From assembly GCF_018383905.1 (NCBI RefSeq), contig NZ_JAGYWA010000007.1:70059-134058 (forward strand): DNA of 64,000 bases, given 5' to 3'. The stretch comes from Flavobacterium branchiicola. Lineage in GTDB: Bacteria > Bacteroidota > Bacteroidia > Flavobacteriales > Flavobacteriaceae. Below the pieces are notes generated by a model. It did not search any database, was not told the DNA's origin, and worked only from the letters and a program-made list of their open reading frames with translations. Position 1 is the stretch's first letter; each line of letters opens with the position of its first letter. Position numbers and translations under genes: made by a program. Below are positions 43,501 to 51,872 of this stretch, piece after piece.

Positions 43501-44519
43501 TCATGAGCAAACAAAACCAAAGGAGGTCTTGGCGAAGTAGAAGCTTTTGCAACAATTGGTGCAATTAGCGAAGTGCCAATAGTAGCATATCCATCTTCAT
43601 AACTTTCGTAATCAGCCATTGGAACAACAGTAATTTTGTATTCCTGAGCCGTTTCCGGATCCACATATTTTGCTTTGTAAGGAAGATAAGAGTAGGGAAC
43701 AGCAAACTGTCCGCCACGCGCATCTTTTTGTGCAGAAAACCAAGTACCGCCTACAGTTTCTACCTGATCTGCTTTGTTAGGAACATCGCACATCGTTCCG
43801 CCCGAGCCATATTTTACAGGATAATCAGCCAGCGTTCTCGATAAATGGCTGTTGGCAATTACAGACCATTCGATTCCGCATTCTGTGAGGGTTTTTATAA
43901 TTCGCTCAGAAAAGGCACATTCTGCTGGCCAGTATCCTTTAGAATCATGCGATCCAAATAACTGAGCACTGTAATATTGATGCGCTTTAATTTCTTTCTT
44001 CAATGCCTCGTCGCTCAATAATGGCGAAAGAGCATGATGCATGGTAAAAGAAACGACTTCCATGCGGGAGAATCCGCCGGAAGTTTTCCATGACTTTGCA
44101 TCTTTAATGTTTTGAGTCCACGAATTAGAATATCCCCATTGATTAGCTTGTGCAAGTTCATTCACATTTTCCATCAAAGATCCTCCGTAGGTAATTTGCG
44201 CTCCGGCTTTTGCTAAATCGCGAATAGAGTTAATAGCATTTTTTGGCGCAAACTGATAAGCAGCCACACGATCGCCAGTCCCGAAAATTTCTTCAAGATT
44301 ATTTGTAGGATGAGCCAGTCCGTTTTTATCATTATTGGCTCCAGAAACTTTAAGGTCTTGCGACTCTTTTACGATTTGGTATCGGTTGGGATTTTTTTTA
44401 CTCACATCGCCCCAATAAGTAGGCTGATGCAAATGCCATAGGTAAGAAGTATTCACTTGTGCCTGCAAAAAAGCAAAGGGAATTACCAGGGCATACAACA
44501 AAAGTAGGTTTTTCTTCAT
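40596..44519 (-). CDS. Secreted GH57 amylase-like enzyme with starch-binding modules and T9SS sorting domain
   Basis: 1307 residues with a signal peptide (ending FLQAQ). The catalytic domain (about 20-560) is GH57: WHLHQPTYW at the start, the nucleophile Glu in GYWPAECAFSER (about 193-204) and an acid Asp in FAHDGDNAWGG (about 338-348). Then come three pairs made of a chitobiase-C-type beta domain (IYYTLDGTVPT, LKAFV) and a CBM26-like starch-binding module (FKKPANWNSAVKVYYW, GVAMTQDCGDWYKY). Two of these pairs are near-identical. The last 73 residues (AVRLFPNPVEQTLQIN to MQKIIKK) are a type IX secretion sorting signal. It should act on alpha-glucans at the cell surface. It is a single-gene unit. 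Confidence 0.9.
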   Translation of the reverse strand: MKKNLLLLYALVIPFAFLQAQVNTSYLWHLHQPTYWGDVSKKNPNRYQIVKESQDLKVSGANNDKNGLAHPTNNLEEIFGTGDRVAAYQFAPKNAINSIRDLAKAGAQITYGGSLMENVNELAQANQWGYSNSWTQNIKDAKSWKTSGGFSRMEVVSFTMHHALSPLLSDEALKKEIKAHQYYSAQLFGSHDSKGYWPAECAFSERIIKTLTECGIEWSVIANSHLSRTLADYPVKYGSGGTMCDVPNKADQVETVGGTWFSAQKDARGGQFAVPYSYLPYKAKYVDPETAQEYKITVVPMADYESYEDGYATIGTSLIAPIVAKASTSPRPPLVLFAHDGDNAWGGGSSYYNESVTGFSHASAANGNIPTTIPQYLSDNPVPESAVVHVEDGAWVNADGDFGHPQFTNWLWPFFDPVSKKFNPNGWTEDMMNQAITTAGENHAIMAEQLEGSNLRMSEIVNPTSVVSPAEKAWHFLMAGYDSGNAYYGLAEDLEIKTTLAVNRCVQYAKPTLDAHPGVDATKPSVFIPQRWPYNPGEKGYGAPYAYKDFLNSADFTVYTFAYDVSGIEKAELKYRVDVDGKNTLSSNQNETYAGGSEVGNWISLSMAERVFPKGNVTNSTQADLYMLPDVIANQYSAEIAGISEKLLDYYVEVTDKKGNVTKSKIQHVWVGKNLDVAPKIAFTPDAGNSTTAIDITITATDSTDPKPKLYYTTDGSTPTLTSAVAESTKTINVTQTTTIKAFAVDKDGNQSDIVTKTYTIGAIPEFTVYFKKPANWNSAVKVYYWLPTGTAPALTYPGVAMTQDCGDWYKYTFPSTVTASNLLFNDGTLKTGDLNTTGGIKYYDSGWLSAEPANRCASVAPDFTFSQAGGTFTTGTTVNLTLTANESTSTIYYTLDGTVPTTASTSAVGSKTIAITSTTTLKAFVKNAAGTVSAVKTETYTFSTPSTFTVYFKKPTNWSSAVKIYYWSPTGTAPAVTYPGVAMTQDCGDWYKYTFPSTVSASNLLFNDGNLKTGDLSTTAGIKYYDSGWLSAEPANRCPVIAPDFTNSKVGGTFTTGTTVNVVLTANATTSTIYYTLDGTTPTISSASAIGTKSFAFTANTTLKAFVVNTAGVSSAVKTEVYTFAAVPTLTVYFKPPTSWTGVPKVHYWNAVPSGSVANTTWPGVAMTADTNGFYKYTITGPTSVNVIFNNGSSGSANQTADLLNKTDGYSYTWGSTTAKMTVNTETEETQTYAVRLFPNPVEQTLQINSTIAISEYSIVSAQGSIVQEGKSNTSTIDVSRLSNGLYFITIRLENGVETMQKIIKK
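41110..42210 (-). repeat. Internal tandem duplication in the GH57 gene (546-bp period)
   Basis: The word CTGTTTGCAGG starts at 41407 and again at 41953, and the surrounding blocks match over about 180 codons. Each unit encodes one chitobiase-C-like domain and one starch-binding module. Confidence 0.8.
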
Positions 44520-44756
44520 AATTTCATTTTAGTTAGTTAAGTGGTTATTTTTTTGATAAAAGTATATTTAATTAACATTGAAATTATGTAATAATCTAAA
44601 AGTCAGTAACTACAACGTTTGAGTGTTTGAAACTTTTTTTAAATTATAGAGTAAAAAAACTTTATTCGCATAATTTGTTATTTTTTTTGCGAATAATTTA
44701 AGACTGCTTTTTAATTTGTTGTAAATGAATATCTAAAGGTTTTTAGGAAACAAAAA

Positions 44757-44792
44757 AAATCCGCTTAGAGAAAAAGATCTCCAGCGGATTTC
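44757..44792 (-). terminator. Terminator of the gamma-lyase-family gene
   Basis: Stem AAATCCGCT / AGCGGATTT; on the minus strand it is followed by TTTTTTT. Between it and the stop at 44983 is a CGCAGAT/ATCTGCG inverted repeat (44873-44955). The rest of 44520-44982 shows no gene. Confidence 0.75.
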
Positions 44793-44982
44793 AAACAAAC
44801 TAATAAAAAATCGTGCAAATTTATTTATAAAGAACTGTTTTGCTTTTGTAAGAAGCTATAAACTTTTCTTCGCGCAGATCCTGCAGATTTTTCAGACTCT
44901 TTCTAGAGATTTTCTCTAATAAATCCGTGTAATATGCCCAATCTGCGTGAAAAAAATCTTTAAAGCATCTTTATGGAATAAG

Positions 44983-46185
44983 TTATAAAATTCCAAGTTC
45001 GACCATGCAGGCCTTCATCATTTCATAAGTGCGTTGGATATCGTTATCCAGACCTATAGAAAAACGAATTAAACCATCCGTTAATCCCATTTCGTGTTGT
45101 TCTTCTAACGGAATTTCACTTGATGTTGAAGTTCCCGGTGCACTAAACAATGTTTTGTAAAATCCTAAACTTACAGCCAGATAACCCAAATTGCGATCCT
45201 GCATCAGTTCCATTAATTGATTCGCTTTTTCTAAAGAACCTACATCAATCGTCATCATTCCTCCAAAACCATATTCCGGATTAATCATCGTTTTGTATAA
45301 TTCATGACTTGGGTGACTTTTCAATCCCGGATAAACGGTTTTTAAACCATCTTTCTCAAACTGATCCGCCAGATAATGTGCATTATGACTGTGTTGTTTA
45401 ATACGAATATGTAGAGTTCTCAGGTTTTTCATCACACTTGCAGAACGCAAACTGTCCATAGTTGGTCCCAAAAGCATGCTTGCTCCGCTGTTTACATTCT
45501 TTAGTGAATTAATGAAATCTTTCGATGCACAAGTCACACCTCCAACAGTATCACTACTTCCGTTAATGTACTTCGTTAAACTATGAATCACGATATCAGC
45601 ACCTAGTTTTGCCGGAGAAACTGATAAAGGCGAAAATGTATTATCGACAACTAATTTTAAATTGTGCTTTTTAGCAATTTTAGCCAATCCGGAAATATCT
45701 GCCACTTCCAATAACGGATTACTAACGGTCTCGCAATACAAAACCTTAGTTTTTGGAGTTATTGCAGCTTCTACAACATCTAGTTTTGTAATGTCTACAA
45801 AGCTTGTTTCAATACCAAAACGCGGAGTGAAGTTCTTTAAAAAAGCATAGGTTCCACCATAAATCGTTCTGCTTGAAACAATATGGTCACCAGCACCACA
45901 CAATTGCAATAGAGTAGGTGTAATGGCGCCCATTCCCGAAGCCGAAACATTTGCCGTTTCTGTTCCTTCCATCGCCGCCAAGGCCTGATCTAAATACAAA
46001 TTACTTGGAGAAGAATGACGCGAATATAAATAACAGCCTTCCATGTTTCCTTCAAAAGTGTCAAACATGGTTTTTGCCGAAAGAAAAGTATAAGTAGAAG
46101 AATCCGAAATCGATGGGTTTACACCACCAAATTCGCCAAAATATTGTAAGTCCTGAATTTTATCAGCTGGATTAAAGTCTTTCAT
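44983..46185 (-). CDS. Cys/Met metabolism PLP-dependent enzyme (methionine gamma-lyase / cystathionine gamma-synthase family)
   Basis: 400-residue PLP enzyme that acts on sulfur amino acids. Family features are YSRHSSPSNLYLDQALAAME, the PLP-phosphate loop SASGMGAITP, the stacking tyrosine in IYGGTYAFL, VVDNTFSPL, and the Schiff-base lysine in IHSLTKYINGSSD. In Pseudomonas methionine gamma-lyase a cysteine follows YG; here it is Gly, so gamma-lyase activity on methionine is not certain. The divergent Lrp gene suggests amino-acid-responsive control. Cystathionine gamma-lyase or O-acetylhomoserine activity are alternatives. Confidence 0.85.
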   Translation of the reverse strand: MKDFNPADKIQDLQYFGEFGGVNPSISDSSTYTFLSAKTMFDTFEGNMEGCYLYSRHSSPSNLYLDQALAAMEGTETANVSASGMGAITPTLLQLCGAGDHIVSSRTIYGGTYAFLKNFTPRFGIETSFVDITKLDVVEAAITPKTKVLYCETVSNPLLEVADISGLAKIAKKHNLKLVVDNTFSPLSVSPAKLGADIVIHSLTKYINGSSDTVGGVTCASKDFINSLKNVNSGASMLLGPTMDSLRSASVMKNLRTLHIRIKQHSHNAHYLADQFEKDGLKTVYPGLKSHPSHELYKTMINPEYGFGGMMTIDVGSLEKANQLMELMQDRNLGYLAVSLGFYKTLFSAPGTSTSSEIPLEEQHEMGLTDGLIRFSIGLDNDIQRTYEMMKACMVELGIL

Positions 46186-46256
46186 ATGTTTTTTGTTTTT
46201 AGTTTGTTTTGTTTCAGGTTTCAGGTTGTTGAACTTGAAACCTGAAACTAATTTTG

Positions 46257-46406
46257 TTAGGAGCTATTCCAGCTTTCCGTTTCAAGTCCTCATAAAAAAG
46301 TCAAAGTTTCTAATGTTCTAAAAAGAGCTTCCGCTGGTCGCTTTTTTAGAACAAGAAACTTATGCCTTTTTTACTCCGGGCTTTACTCTTCAATCTGGGC
46401 TAGGGC
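46257..46406. repeat. CCCTAGCC...AATAGCTCCTAA element, copy 2 (reverse)
   Basis: TTAGGAGCTATTCC at the left and GGGCTAGGGC at the right are the reverse complements of the end words at 33451-33542. Inside is a hairpin GTTCTAAAAAGAGC / GCTTTTTTAGAAC. Just outside, 46211-46249 is a CAGGTTTCAGG/CCTGAAAC hairpin. Confidence 0.65.
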
Positions 46407-46522
46407 AATCGTTTTCAAAATAAATTCTAGTCAAAGAAAAGTTTAATTGGAAAAATTGTCAATAACAAACTATTTTTATAGAATTTAAAACTGTAAATAT
46501 TTAATTACTTAGAATTTTAATC

Positions 46523-46530
46523 TAAATTTG
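46523..46530 (+). promoter_or_regulatory. -7 promoter element of the Lrp-family gene
   Basis: TAAATTTG, exact TAnnTTTG, 78 nt before the ATG at 46608. Confidence 0.5.
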
Positions 46531-46607
46531 GTAGATATAAGATGATTCTATAGATTTTATTTCATTTCAAGAAAACAATAAACCATCAACCACAAACTAT
46601 AAACAAA

Positions 46608-47066
46608 ATGAATCTTGACGCCACAGATAAAAAACTTCTCGTTTTACTTCAAACCGACAGTAAGAAGACCAATAAAGAATTATCGCTAAAACTTAATTTG
46701 TCTGTAACCGCAGTTTATGAACGAATCAAAAAACTAGAGCGGGAAGGAATTATTAAAAATTACGTTGCTTTGGTCGATAAATCCAAAATCGAAAAAGGCT
46801 TTGTTGTGTTTTGCCATTTAAAGTTAATTCAGCACACAAAAGAATTCCTGACCAAATTCGAAAGCGAAGTCATCAAACTGAATGAAGTTTTAGAATGTCA
46901 TCACGTTAGCGGCGATTACGATTATATTTTGAAAGTATTGGTAAAAGATATGGAAGCCTACAGAGAATTTTTAGTCACAAAACTAACTTCGTTGCAACAT
47001 ATTGGAAGTACCCAAAGTATGTTTATGATTAGTGAAGTGAAGAATTCTACGGTGATTTCGTTCTAA
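46608..47066 (+). CDS. Lrp/AsnC-family transcriptional regulator
   Basis: 152 residues with an AsnC-type HTH at residues 1-60 (LDATDKKLLVLLQTDSKKTN, then LNLSVTAVYERIKKLEREGI) and a C-terminal RAM ligand-binding domain (about 65-145; HVSGDYDYILKVLVKDMEAY is the conserved G-DYD motif). It is divergent from the sulfur amino-acid enzyme and probably controls it in response to an amino acid (inference). Confidence 0.92.
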   Translation: MNLDATDKKLLVLLQTDSKKTNKELSLKLNLSVTAVYERIKKLEREGIIKNYVALVDKSKIEKGFVVFCHLKLIQHTKEFLTKFESEVIKLNEVLECHHVSGDYDYILKVLVKDMEAYREFLVTKLTSLQHIGSTQSMFMISEVKNSTVISF

Positions 47067-47155
47067 GGCGCTAAGGTTTTTTTAATCTCGCAAAGGCGCA
47101 GAGGCGCAAAGAAAAAACTAAATTTAGGTTTAATAAAAACGAAGTGGAATTAACT

Positions 47156-47488
47156 ATGGAAAATTGGGAACCAATAGCACTAAATGAGCTTTACGGAGAA
47201 ATTAGAAAGAATGAAAATGATTTGACAAAAAAGGAAAAAAACTTTTGGAACTTGATTAAAATAAACCCAATTAAATGGCAAGAAAAGAAATATGGTGAAA
47301 TGGGTGGTGGTTTTTGGGTTGTTGCTATTTGTGGTACTAAGATAATTTGGTACAATGATATCGAAGAAGGTTTTAATATTTGTGATTATACAGTTTTTGG
47401 AGAAATTGAAGAATACAGTTGCGATCAGGATGAACTTATCTGGTCTGTTAAAAGATTGTTTGGACTAATTAAAAAAGTCGAAGGCTAA
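47156..47488 (+). CDS. Small soluble protein, unknown function
   Basis: 110 residues from the ATG at 47156 (MENWEPIALNELYGEIRKNE). A longer frame uses GTG at 47144. It is acidic and rich in aromatic residues (GGGFWVVAICGTKIIWYNDIEEG). I do not recognise the family; the fold looks alpha/beta. It is bracketed by inverted words CTCGCAAAG (47083) and CTTTGCGAG (about 47670 and 47750), which may only be intergenic repeats. Confidence 0.65.
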   Translation: MENWEPIALNELYGEIRKNENDLTKKEKNFWNLIKINPIKWQEKKYGEMGGGFWVVAICGTKIIWYNDIEEGFNICDYTVFGEIEEYSCDQDELIWSVKRLFGLIKKVEG

Positions 47489-47520
47489 ATTGGTTGAGTT
47501 GGTTTAAAGTTTTAAAATGA

Positions 47521-47647
47521 ATTGCGTCCAGCTTTAGCTGGATGTAAATATAGTTTCAGGAAAAAGGCTTCAGCCAAAACTATCAAAGTTTGGCTAAAGC
47601 CTTTTTTGCTTTCAATCTGAAATCTCCAGCTAAAGCTAGAGGCAATT
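47521..47647. repeat. Nested hairpin repeat, CTTTAGCTGG family, copy 2
   Basis: Same architecture as 7749-7873: ATTGCGTCCAGCTTTAGCTG at the left, AGCTAAAGCTAGAGGCAATT at the right, and the inner pair AAAGGCTTCAGCCAAA / TTTGGCTAAAGCCTTTTTT. The inner pair could terminate the 47156 gene. The rest of 47648-47887 holds CTTTGCGAG-type words and no gene. Confidence 0.75.
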
Positions 47648-47887
47648 CAAAATACTTGGCAATCTTGCACCTTTGCGAGACTACAAGAAAGAACCTTTGG
47701 GCTTTTGAAGCAAAAAAAACTAAGATCAAAAAACTTTGCAACTTTGCGTCTTTGCGAGCAAATTCTCAACACAACAAAATAAAAATCAAGAACTCTTGTA
47801 GAATCTTAACAGCCTTTACGCTTAAAAGAGGCTAATATTTCACACAAAAAACATTGAAATTTAAACTTTAAACAAAACTTTATTCCT

Positions 47888-47895
47888 TAATTTTG
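47888..47895 (+). promoter_or_regulatory. -7 promoter element of lpdA
   Basis: TAATTTTG, exact TAnnTTTG, 28 nt before the ATG. Confidence 0.6.
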
Positions 47896-47922
47896 TATCG
47901 CTAAATTAAAATAGACAAAACT

Positions 47923-49326
47923 ATGAGTTCATTTGACGTAGTCATTATAGGTTCAGGTCCTGGCGGATATGTATCAGCAATTCGTTGCGCACAATTAGGT
48001 TTCAAAACTGCAATTGTAGAAAAATATAATTCATTAGGCGGAACTTGCCTTAACGTAGGTTGTATTCCTTCAAAAGCATTATTATCTTCTTCTCATCATT
48101 ATGCTGAAATTGCTCATTTTGCAGATCACGGAATCGAGGTTTCTGGTGATGTAAAAATCAATTTAGAGAAAATGATTGCTCGTAAACAAGCAGTTGTAGA
48201 TCAAACCGTAGGTGGAATCAACTACTTAATGGATAAAAACAAAATTACTGTTTTCAATGGTTTAGGTTCATTCGTAGACGCAACTCACATTGCTGTTGCA
48301 AAAGTAGACGGCACATCTGAAACTATCGAAGCAAAATATACTGTAATTGCTACAGGATCAAAACCATCTTCTTTACCATTCATAAAAATTGATAAAGAAA
48401 GAATCATTACTTCTACTGAAGCTTTGGCTTTAAAAGAAGTTCCAAAACACTTAGTTATTATTGGTGGAGGAGTTATCGGAATCGAGCTTGGACAAGTTTA
48501 CCTTCGTTTAGGAGCTCAGGTTTCTGTAGTTGAATTCATGGACAGAATTATTCCGGGAATGGATAGTTCTCTTTCTAAAGAGTTAACTAAAGTATTGAAA
48601 AAACAAGGAATGAAATTCTACGTTTCTCACAAAGTAAAATCAGTAGAAAGAAACGGTGATGCTGTTACTGTTCAGGCTGAAAACGCAAAAGGAGAAACAA
48701 TCACTCTTGAAGGAGATTATTCATTAGTTTCTGTTGGTCGTCGTCCTTACACAGACGGATTAAACGCTGACAAAGCCGGAGTTAAAATTTCAGACAGAGG
48801 ACAAGTAGAAGTAAACGATCATTTACAAACTAGCGTTCCAAATATCTACGCAATTGGTGATGTTGTTCGTGGAGCAATGTTAGCGCACAAAGCGGAAGAA
48901 GAAGGAGTAATGGTTGCTGAAATCTTAGCGGGTCAAAAACCACATATCGATTATAACTTAATTCCTGGTGTAGTTTACACTTGGCCGGAAGTTGCTGCAG
49001 TTGGACAAACGGAAGAGCAATTGAAAGCGGCTGGAGTTAAATATAAATCCGGAAGTTTCCCATTTAAAGCTTTAGGACGTGCAAGAGCAAGTGCTGATTT
49101 AGACGGATTCGTTAAAATCCTTGCTGATGAGAAAACAGATGAGGTTTTAGGAGTTCACATGATTGGAGCACGTACAGCAGATTTAATTGCGGAAGCGGTT
49201 ACTGCAATGGAATTTAAAGCTTCTGCTGAAGATATTTCAAGAATGAGCCACGCGCACCCGACTTTCGCGGAAGCGGTAAAAGAAGCAGCATTGGCAGCTA
49301 CCGAAAACAGAGCATTACACGTATAA
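47923..49326 (+). CDS. lpdA: Dihydrolipoyl dehydrogenase (E3)
   Basis: 467-residue flavoprotein that reoxidises dihydrolipoamide in the 2-oxoacid dehydrogenase complexes and glycine cleavage. The FAD motif VVIIGSGPGGYVSAIR is at residues 6-21, the redox pair in GGTCLNVGCIPSKALL (about 40-55), the NAD motif VIIGGGVIGIELG, and the catalytic His-Glu in HAHPTFAEAVKEAA. No E1 or E2 genes are adjacent. Codon use looks like that of a highly expressed gene, with many AAA/GAA and GGA codons. The terminator follows directly. Confidence 0.97.
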   Translation: MSSFDVVIIGSGPGGYVSAIRCAQLGFKTAIVEKYNSLGGTCLNVGCIPSKALLSSSHHYAEIAHFADHGIEVSGDVKINLEKMIARKQAVVDQTVGGINYLMDKNKITVFNGLGSFVDATHIAVAKVDGTSETIEAKYTVIATGSKPSSLPFIKIDKERIITSTEALALKEVPKHLVIIGGGVIGIELGQVYLRLGAQVSVVEFMDRIIPGMDSSLSKELTKVLKKQGMKFYVSHKVKSVERNGDAVTVQAENAKGETITLEGDYSLVSVGRRPYTDGLNADKAGVKISDRGQVEVNDHLQTSVPNIYAIGDVVRGAMLAHKAEEEGVMVAEILAGQKPHIDYNLIPGVVYTWPEVAAVGQTEEQLKAAGVKYKSGSFPFKALGRARASADLDGFVKILADEKTDEVLGVHMIGARTADLIAEAVTAMEFKASAEDISRMSHAHPTFAEAVKEAALAATENRALHV

Positions 49327-49348
49327 CATATACGTCAATTATATTTAA

Positions 49349-49388
49349 AAACCGTTAGTTCTGAAGCATCAGTACTGACGGTTTTTTT
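49349..49388 (+). terminator. Terminator of lpdA
   Basis: Stem AACCGTTAGT / ACTGACGGTT with a TCTGAAGCATCAGT loop, followed by TTTTTT. It begins 23 nt after the stop codon. Confidence 0.8.
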
Positions 49389-49579
49389 ATACCATTTAGA
49401 TTTATCTTTTAATCCAATGTTTTCTGGTATAATGCCGATGTAATATGAAAATAGTACAATGCAATTGGACTATATTGAATATACAATCGGTATTATTTGT
49501 GCTTTGTTCCTGTTTTAAATGTTTGAAAAAATATAAAGTTTCAGAAAAATTTTGTAAATTAGATGTGTAATTCAGATGC

Positions 49580-49587
49580 TATCTTTG
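49580..49587 (+). promoter_or_regulatory. -7 promoter element of the lipocalin gene
   Basis: TATCTTTG, exact TAnnTTTG, 23 nt before the ATG at 49610. Confidence 0.6.
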
Positions 49588-49609
49588 TGATTATTAAAAA
49601 GATAGCGTT

Positions 49610-50152
49610 ATGAAAAATAAGTATATAGCTCCAATTCTTCTTGGAGCAGGAATTGCAGCAGTACTTTATTCCTGCGGTTCAACGATTCCTGAAAAAGCAG
49701 TTGCCGTCACCAACTTTGACAAGGCAAAATATTTAGGAAAATGGTTTGAAATTGCAAGATTAGATTACAAATGGGAAAAAGATTTAAATAATGTAACTGC
49801 CGAATATTCTCTGAATGATAACGGTACCATAAAAGTCGATAATAAGGGCTATGATGTCAAAAAAGACAAATGGGAGGAAAGCATCGGGAAAGCCAAGTTT
49901 GTCAAAAAGGACAATGTTGGTATGCTTAAGGTCTCGTTTTTTGGTCCTTTTTATGCCGGGTACAATGTTATCGCGGTAGACCAGGATTATAAATATGCTC
50001 TGGTTGCAGGCGAAAGTTTAAAATACATGTGGATACTTTCGAGAGAAAAAACAATCCCGGAAAGTATTAAAGCAGATTTTCTTATCAAAGCGCGGGAAAT
50101 TGGATATAATGTGTCTGATTTGATCTGGGTGAAACATGATAAGATGAATTAA
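49610..50152 (+). CDS. Bacterial lipocalin (Blc-like lipoprotein)
   Basis: 180 residues. The signal peptide ends in a lipobox (VLYSC, Cys22 lipidated). The lipocalin barrel begins with the GxW motif in YLGKWFEIARLDYKWEKDL (about 41-59), and the second motif region is seen in NVIAVDQDYKYALVAGESL and MWILSREKTIPES. Blc proteins bind lysophospholipids or fatty acids at the outer membrane and are often induced by envelope stress. It is a single-gene unit with its own promoter and terminator. Confidence 0.92.
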   Translation: MKNKYIAPILLGAGIAAVLYSCGSTIPEKAVAVTNFDKAKYLGKWFEIARLDYKWEKDLNNVTAEYSLNDNGTIKVDNKGYDVKKDKWEESIGKAKFVKKDNVGMLKVSFFGPFYAGYNVIAVDQDYKYALVAGESLKYMWILSREKTIPESIKADFLIKAREIGYNVSDLIWVKHDKMN

Positions 50153-50159
50153 CAAAAAG

Positions 50160-50196
50160 AAACCCGATAGTTTTTGAAGCTGTCGGGTTTTTATTT
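50160..50196. terminator. Terminator between the lipocalin and DoxX genes
   Basis: Stem AACCCGATAG / CTGTCGGGTT followed by a T-rich run on the plus side. It lies between convergent genes and may serve both. Confidence 0.75.
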
Positions 50197-50210
50197 TAGG
50201 TTGAAAAAAA

Positions 50211-50588
50211 TTAAGCAGTGAAAACACTTTTGTAATTATCCCAATATCTGTAAATTAAGAAGATGTTGCCAAGGAATAATAATCCAGCAAGTGGTAATCC
50301 GTCTGGCGTCAGGAAATAATTAATAAACAAGATATTTACCGTAATAGGCAAGATCAAAATATTTGCTAATGTGACATAGCGTCCTGTTACAAATGCAATT
50401 CCGCAAAGCAACTCAATTGATTTGGCCAAAGGCATTAAGTAGGTAGAAGCCATTAAACCTGTATTGAAAGCTTTAAAATCATCATTAGTGGCCGGCTCAG
50501 CAGGCATTAAATGAAAAAAGAAACTGATGGAGGCAAAAAGGAATAAAAGACCAATTAAAACACGGACAATAATAGTAGCAATTTTCAT
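50211..50588 (-). CDS. DoxX-family membrane protein
   Basis: 125 residues with four membrane helices (TIIVRVLIGLLFLFASISFF; MPLAKSIELLCGIAFVTGRY; LANILILPITVNILFINYFL; GLPLAGLLFLGNIFLIYRYW). The arginine in helix 1 and the KSIELLCG segment are typical of DoxX-like proteins. The function is poorly defined; some members take part in thiol or redox metabolism. It is transcribed alone and converges on the lipocalin gene. Nothing notable was found in the 209 nt between it and the DUF4349 gene. Confidence 0.82.
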   Translation of the reverse strand: MKIATIIVRVLIGLLFLFASISFFFHLMPAEPATNDDFKAFNTGLMASTYLMPLAKSIELLCGIAFVTGRYVTLANILILPITVNILFINYFLTPDGLPLAGLLFLGNIFLIYRYWDNYKSVFTA

Positions 50589-50797
50589 AATACTTAGGAT
50601 TTTTTAAAAAAGGTTAAAAAAAATATGCGCTTGGAAATCGTCTAATCTAATTCTCTAATGTACCATAAAAAGGGGTTTTTTGGTCACTTTTAATGAGAAC
50701 TTTACAATCAAAACAGCCTTGTTTTAGGATTAATTGAATAGCATATCAAATATAACGATTTTTTTGTTATGATATTGCTATTTTATTAACACTTTTC

Positions 50798-51688
50798 TTA
50801 TTTCTTGCTATATTTTTTGTAAAGTAAAAATCCGCCAATGCTGATCAAAATAAATGGCCAAAGATTAATCAGGAAAACTAAAATTGCCTGCAATATATAC
50901 CAGCCACTTTTTAAAGAGTCTATAGCCTGAATTCCTAAATTAGGTTTATAAGCGGCACTGTCTTTTTCGCTTGCCATTACTTCTTGTTTTATAGTTTCAT
51001 TTTGATAAAGCTGAAGTGTAATAGTGCTAAAGTTAATTTGATCTTGTAAAGACAAGTTTTCTATTGTGCGATTGTCATTTTCTTCTTTTTTGTTATCCAG
51101 TGTATTTTCGGCTTCCACAATATCATTTATCTTTTTTCCTTTAGAATCAATTGCTTGTGCAACTCTTTTTTCGGTAACAGAACTTCTTTTTTGCGAAAGC
51201 TGATTGGCTAAAACTTTTAAAGAAACATCCTCAGCTTTAATAACCCTGAAATCCAGAAAATCAATTTGTCTGGCAATCGTTTTAATCACAGTGTCTAATT
51301 GTGTATTTGGAACGCGGATCGTAATATCATTTACAACAGAATATTTAGTGGTTTCTAAAGTGCTGTCCTGACTGATTTTAGTTTTAATCTGATCGTGAAT
51401 ATTACTTTGTAAATTGGTGTACGTTATAAATCCGCCAAACTTTTGAGTAGCATTTTCAATTGCATAAGTAGACTTGACGACGTTTTTAACCTTAAATTTA
51501 ATATCAGCAGTTCGAATGAACTTTTGTTTACTATCTTTCCTTTCTACGGCTGCAGATGAAGAAACTGCTGTAGAATCGGTTGTTGCTTTTAATTCAGCTT
51601 CTTCCGAAGCATAATCTGCTTTTTTACAGGAAAGTAATACTACAGTAAGAGTCAAGGTTGTCAAACCTAATTTTGCAATTGTTTTCAT
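50798..51688 (-). CDS. DUF4349 lipoprotein with C-terminal membrane anchor
   Basis: 296 residues with a lipoprotein signal (MKTIAKLGLTTLTLTVVLLSC). The DUF4349 core covers about 58-280: RTADIKFKVKNVVKSTYAIE, FGGFITYTNLQS, ITIRVPNTQLDTVIKTIARQ, a coiled-coil stretch (LANQLSQKRSSVTEKRVAQA), and a final helix WPFILISIGGFLLYKKY. The function is unknown; relatives sit in the cell envelope. It is divergent from pabB. Confidence 0.85.
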   Translation of the reverse strand: MKTIAKLGLTTLTLTVVLLSCKKADYASEEAELKATTDSTAVSSSAAVERKDSKQKFIRTADIKFKVKNVVKSTYAIENATQKFGGFITYTNLQSNIHDQIKTKISQDSTLETTKYSVVNDITIRVPNTQLDTVIKTIARQIDFLDFRVIKAEDVSLKVLANQLSQKRSSVTEKRVAQAIDSKGKKINDIVEAENTLDNKKEENDNRTIENLSLQDQINFSTITLQLYQNETIKQEVMASEKDSAAYKPNLGIQAIDSLKSGWYILQAILVFLINLWPFILISIGGFLLYKKYSKK

Positions 51689-51843
51689 AAAGTTTTTAAA
51701 ATTTGATTAATGATTAAAAAGTTTGTTTGTTAAAAAAATGATCTATTGATTAAATTATTCTGGAATAGGTATAAAATCGATATACTAAAAAGTGTGCCAA
51801 ATAATTTTAAGAGATTCTTTCTATCGAAGGATTTTTTTTATCG

Positions 51844-51851
51844 TAATTTTG
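51844..51851 (+). promoter_or_regulatory. -7 promoter element of pabB
   Basis: TAATTTTG, exact TAnnTTTG, 22 nt before the TTG start, leaving a leader of about 15 nt. Confidence 0.55.
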
Positions 51852-51872
51852 AAGTCTTAAATCCATTCATTT

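Noticed and set aside
47590-47835. 81-codon frame upstream of lpdA
   Set aside because: It is made of repeat copy 2 and CTTTGCGAG words.
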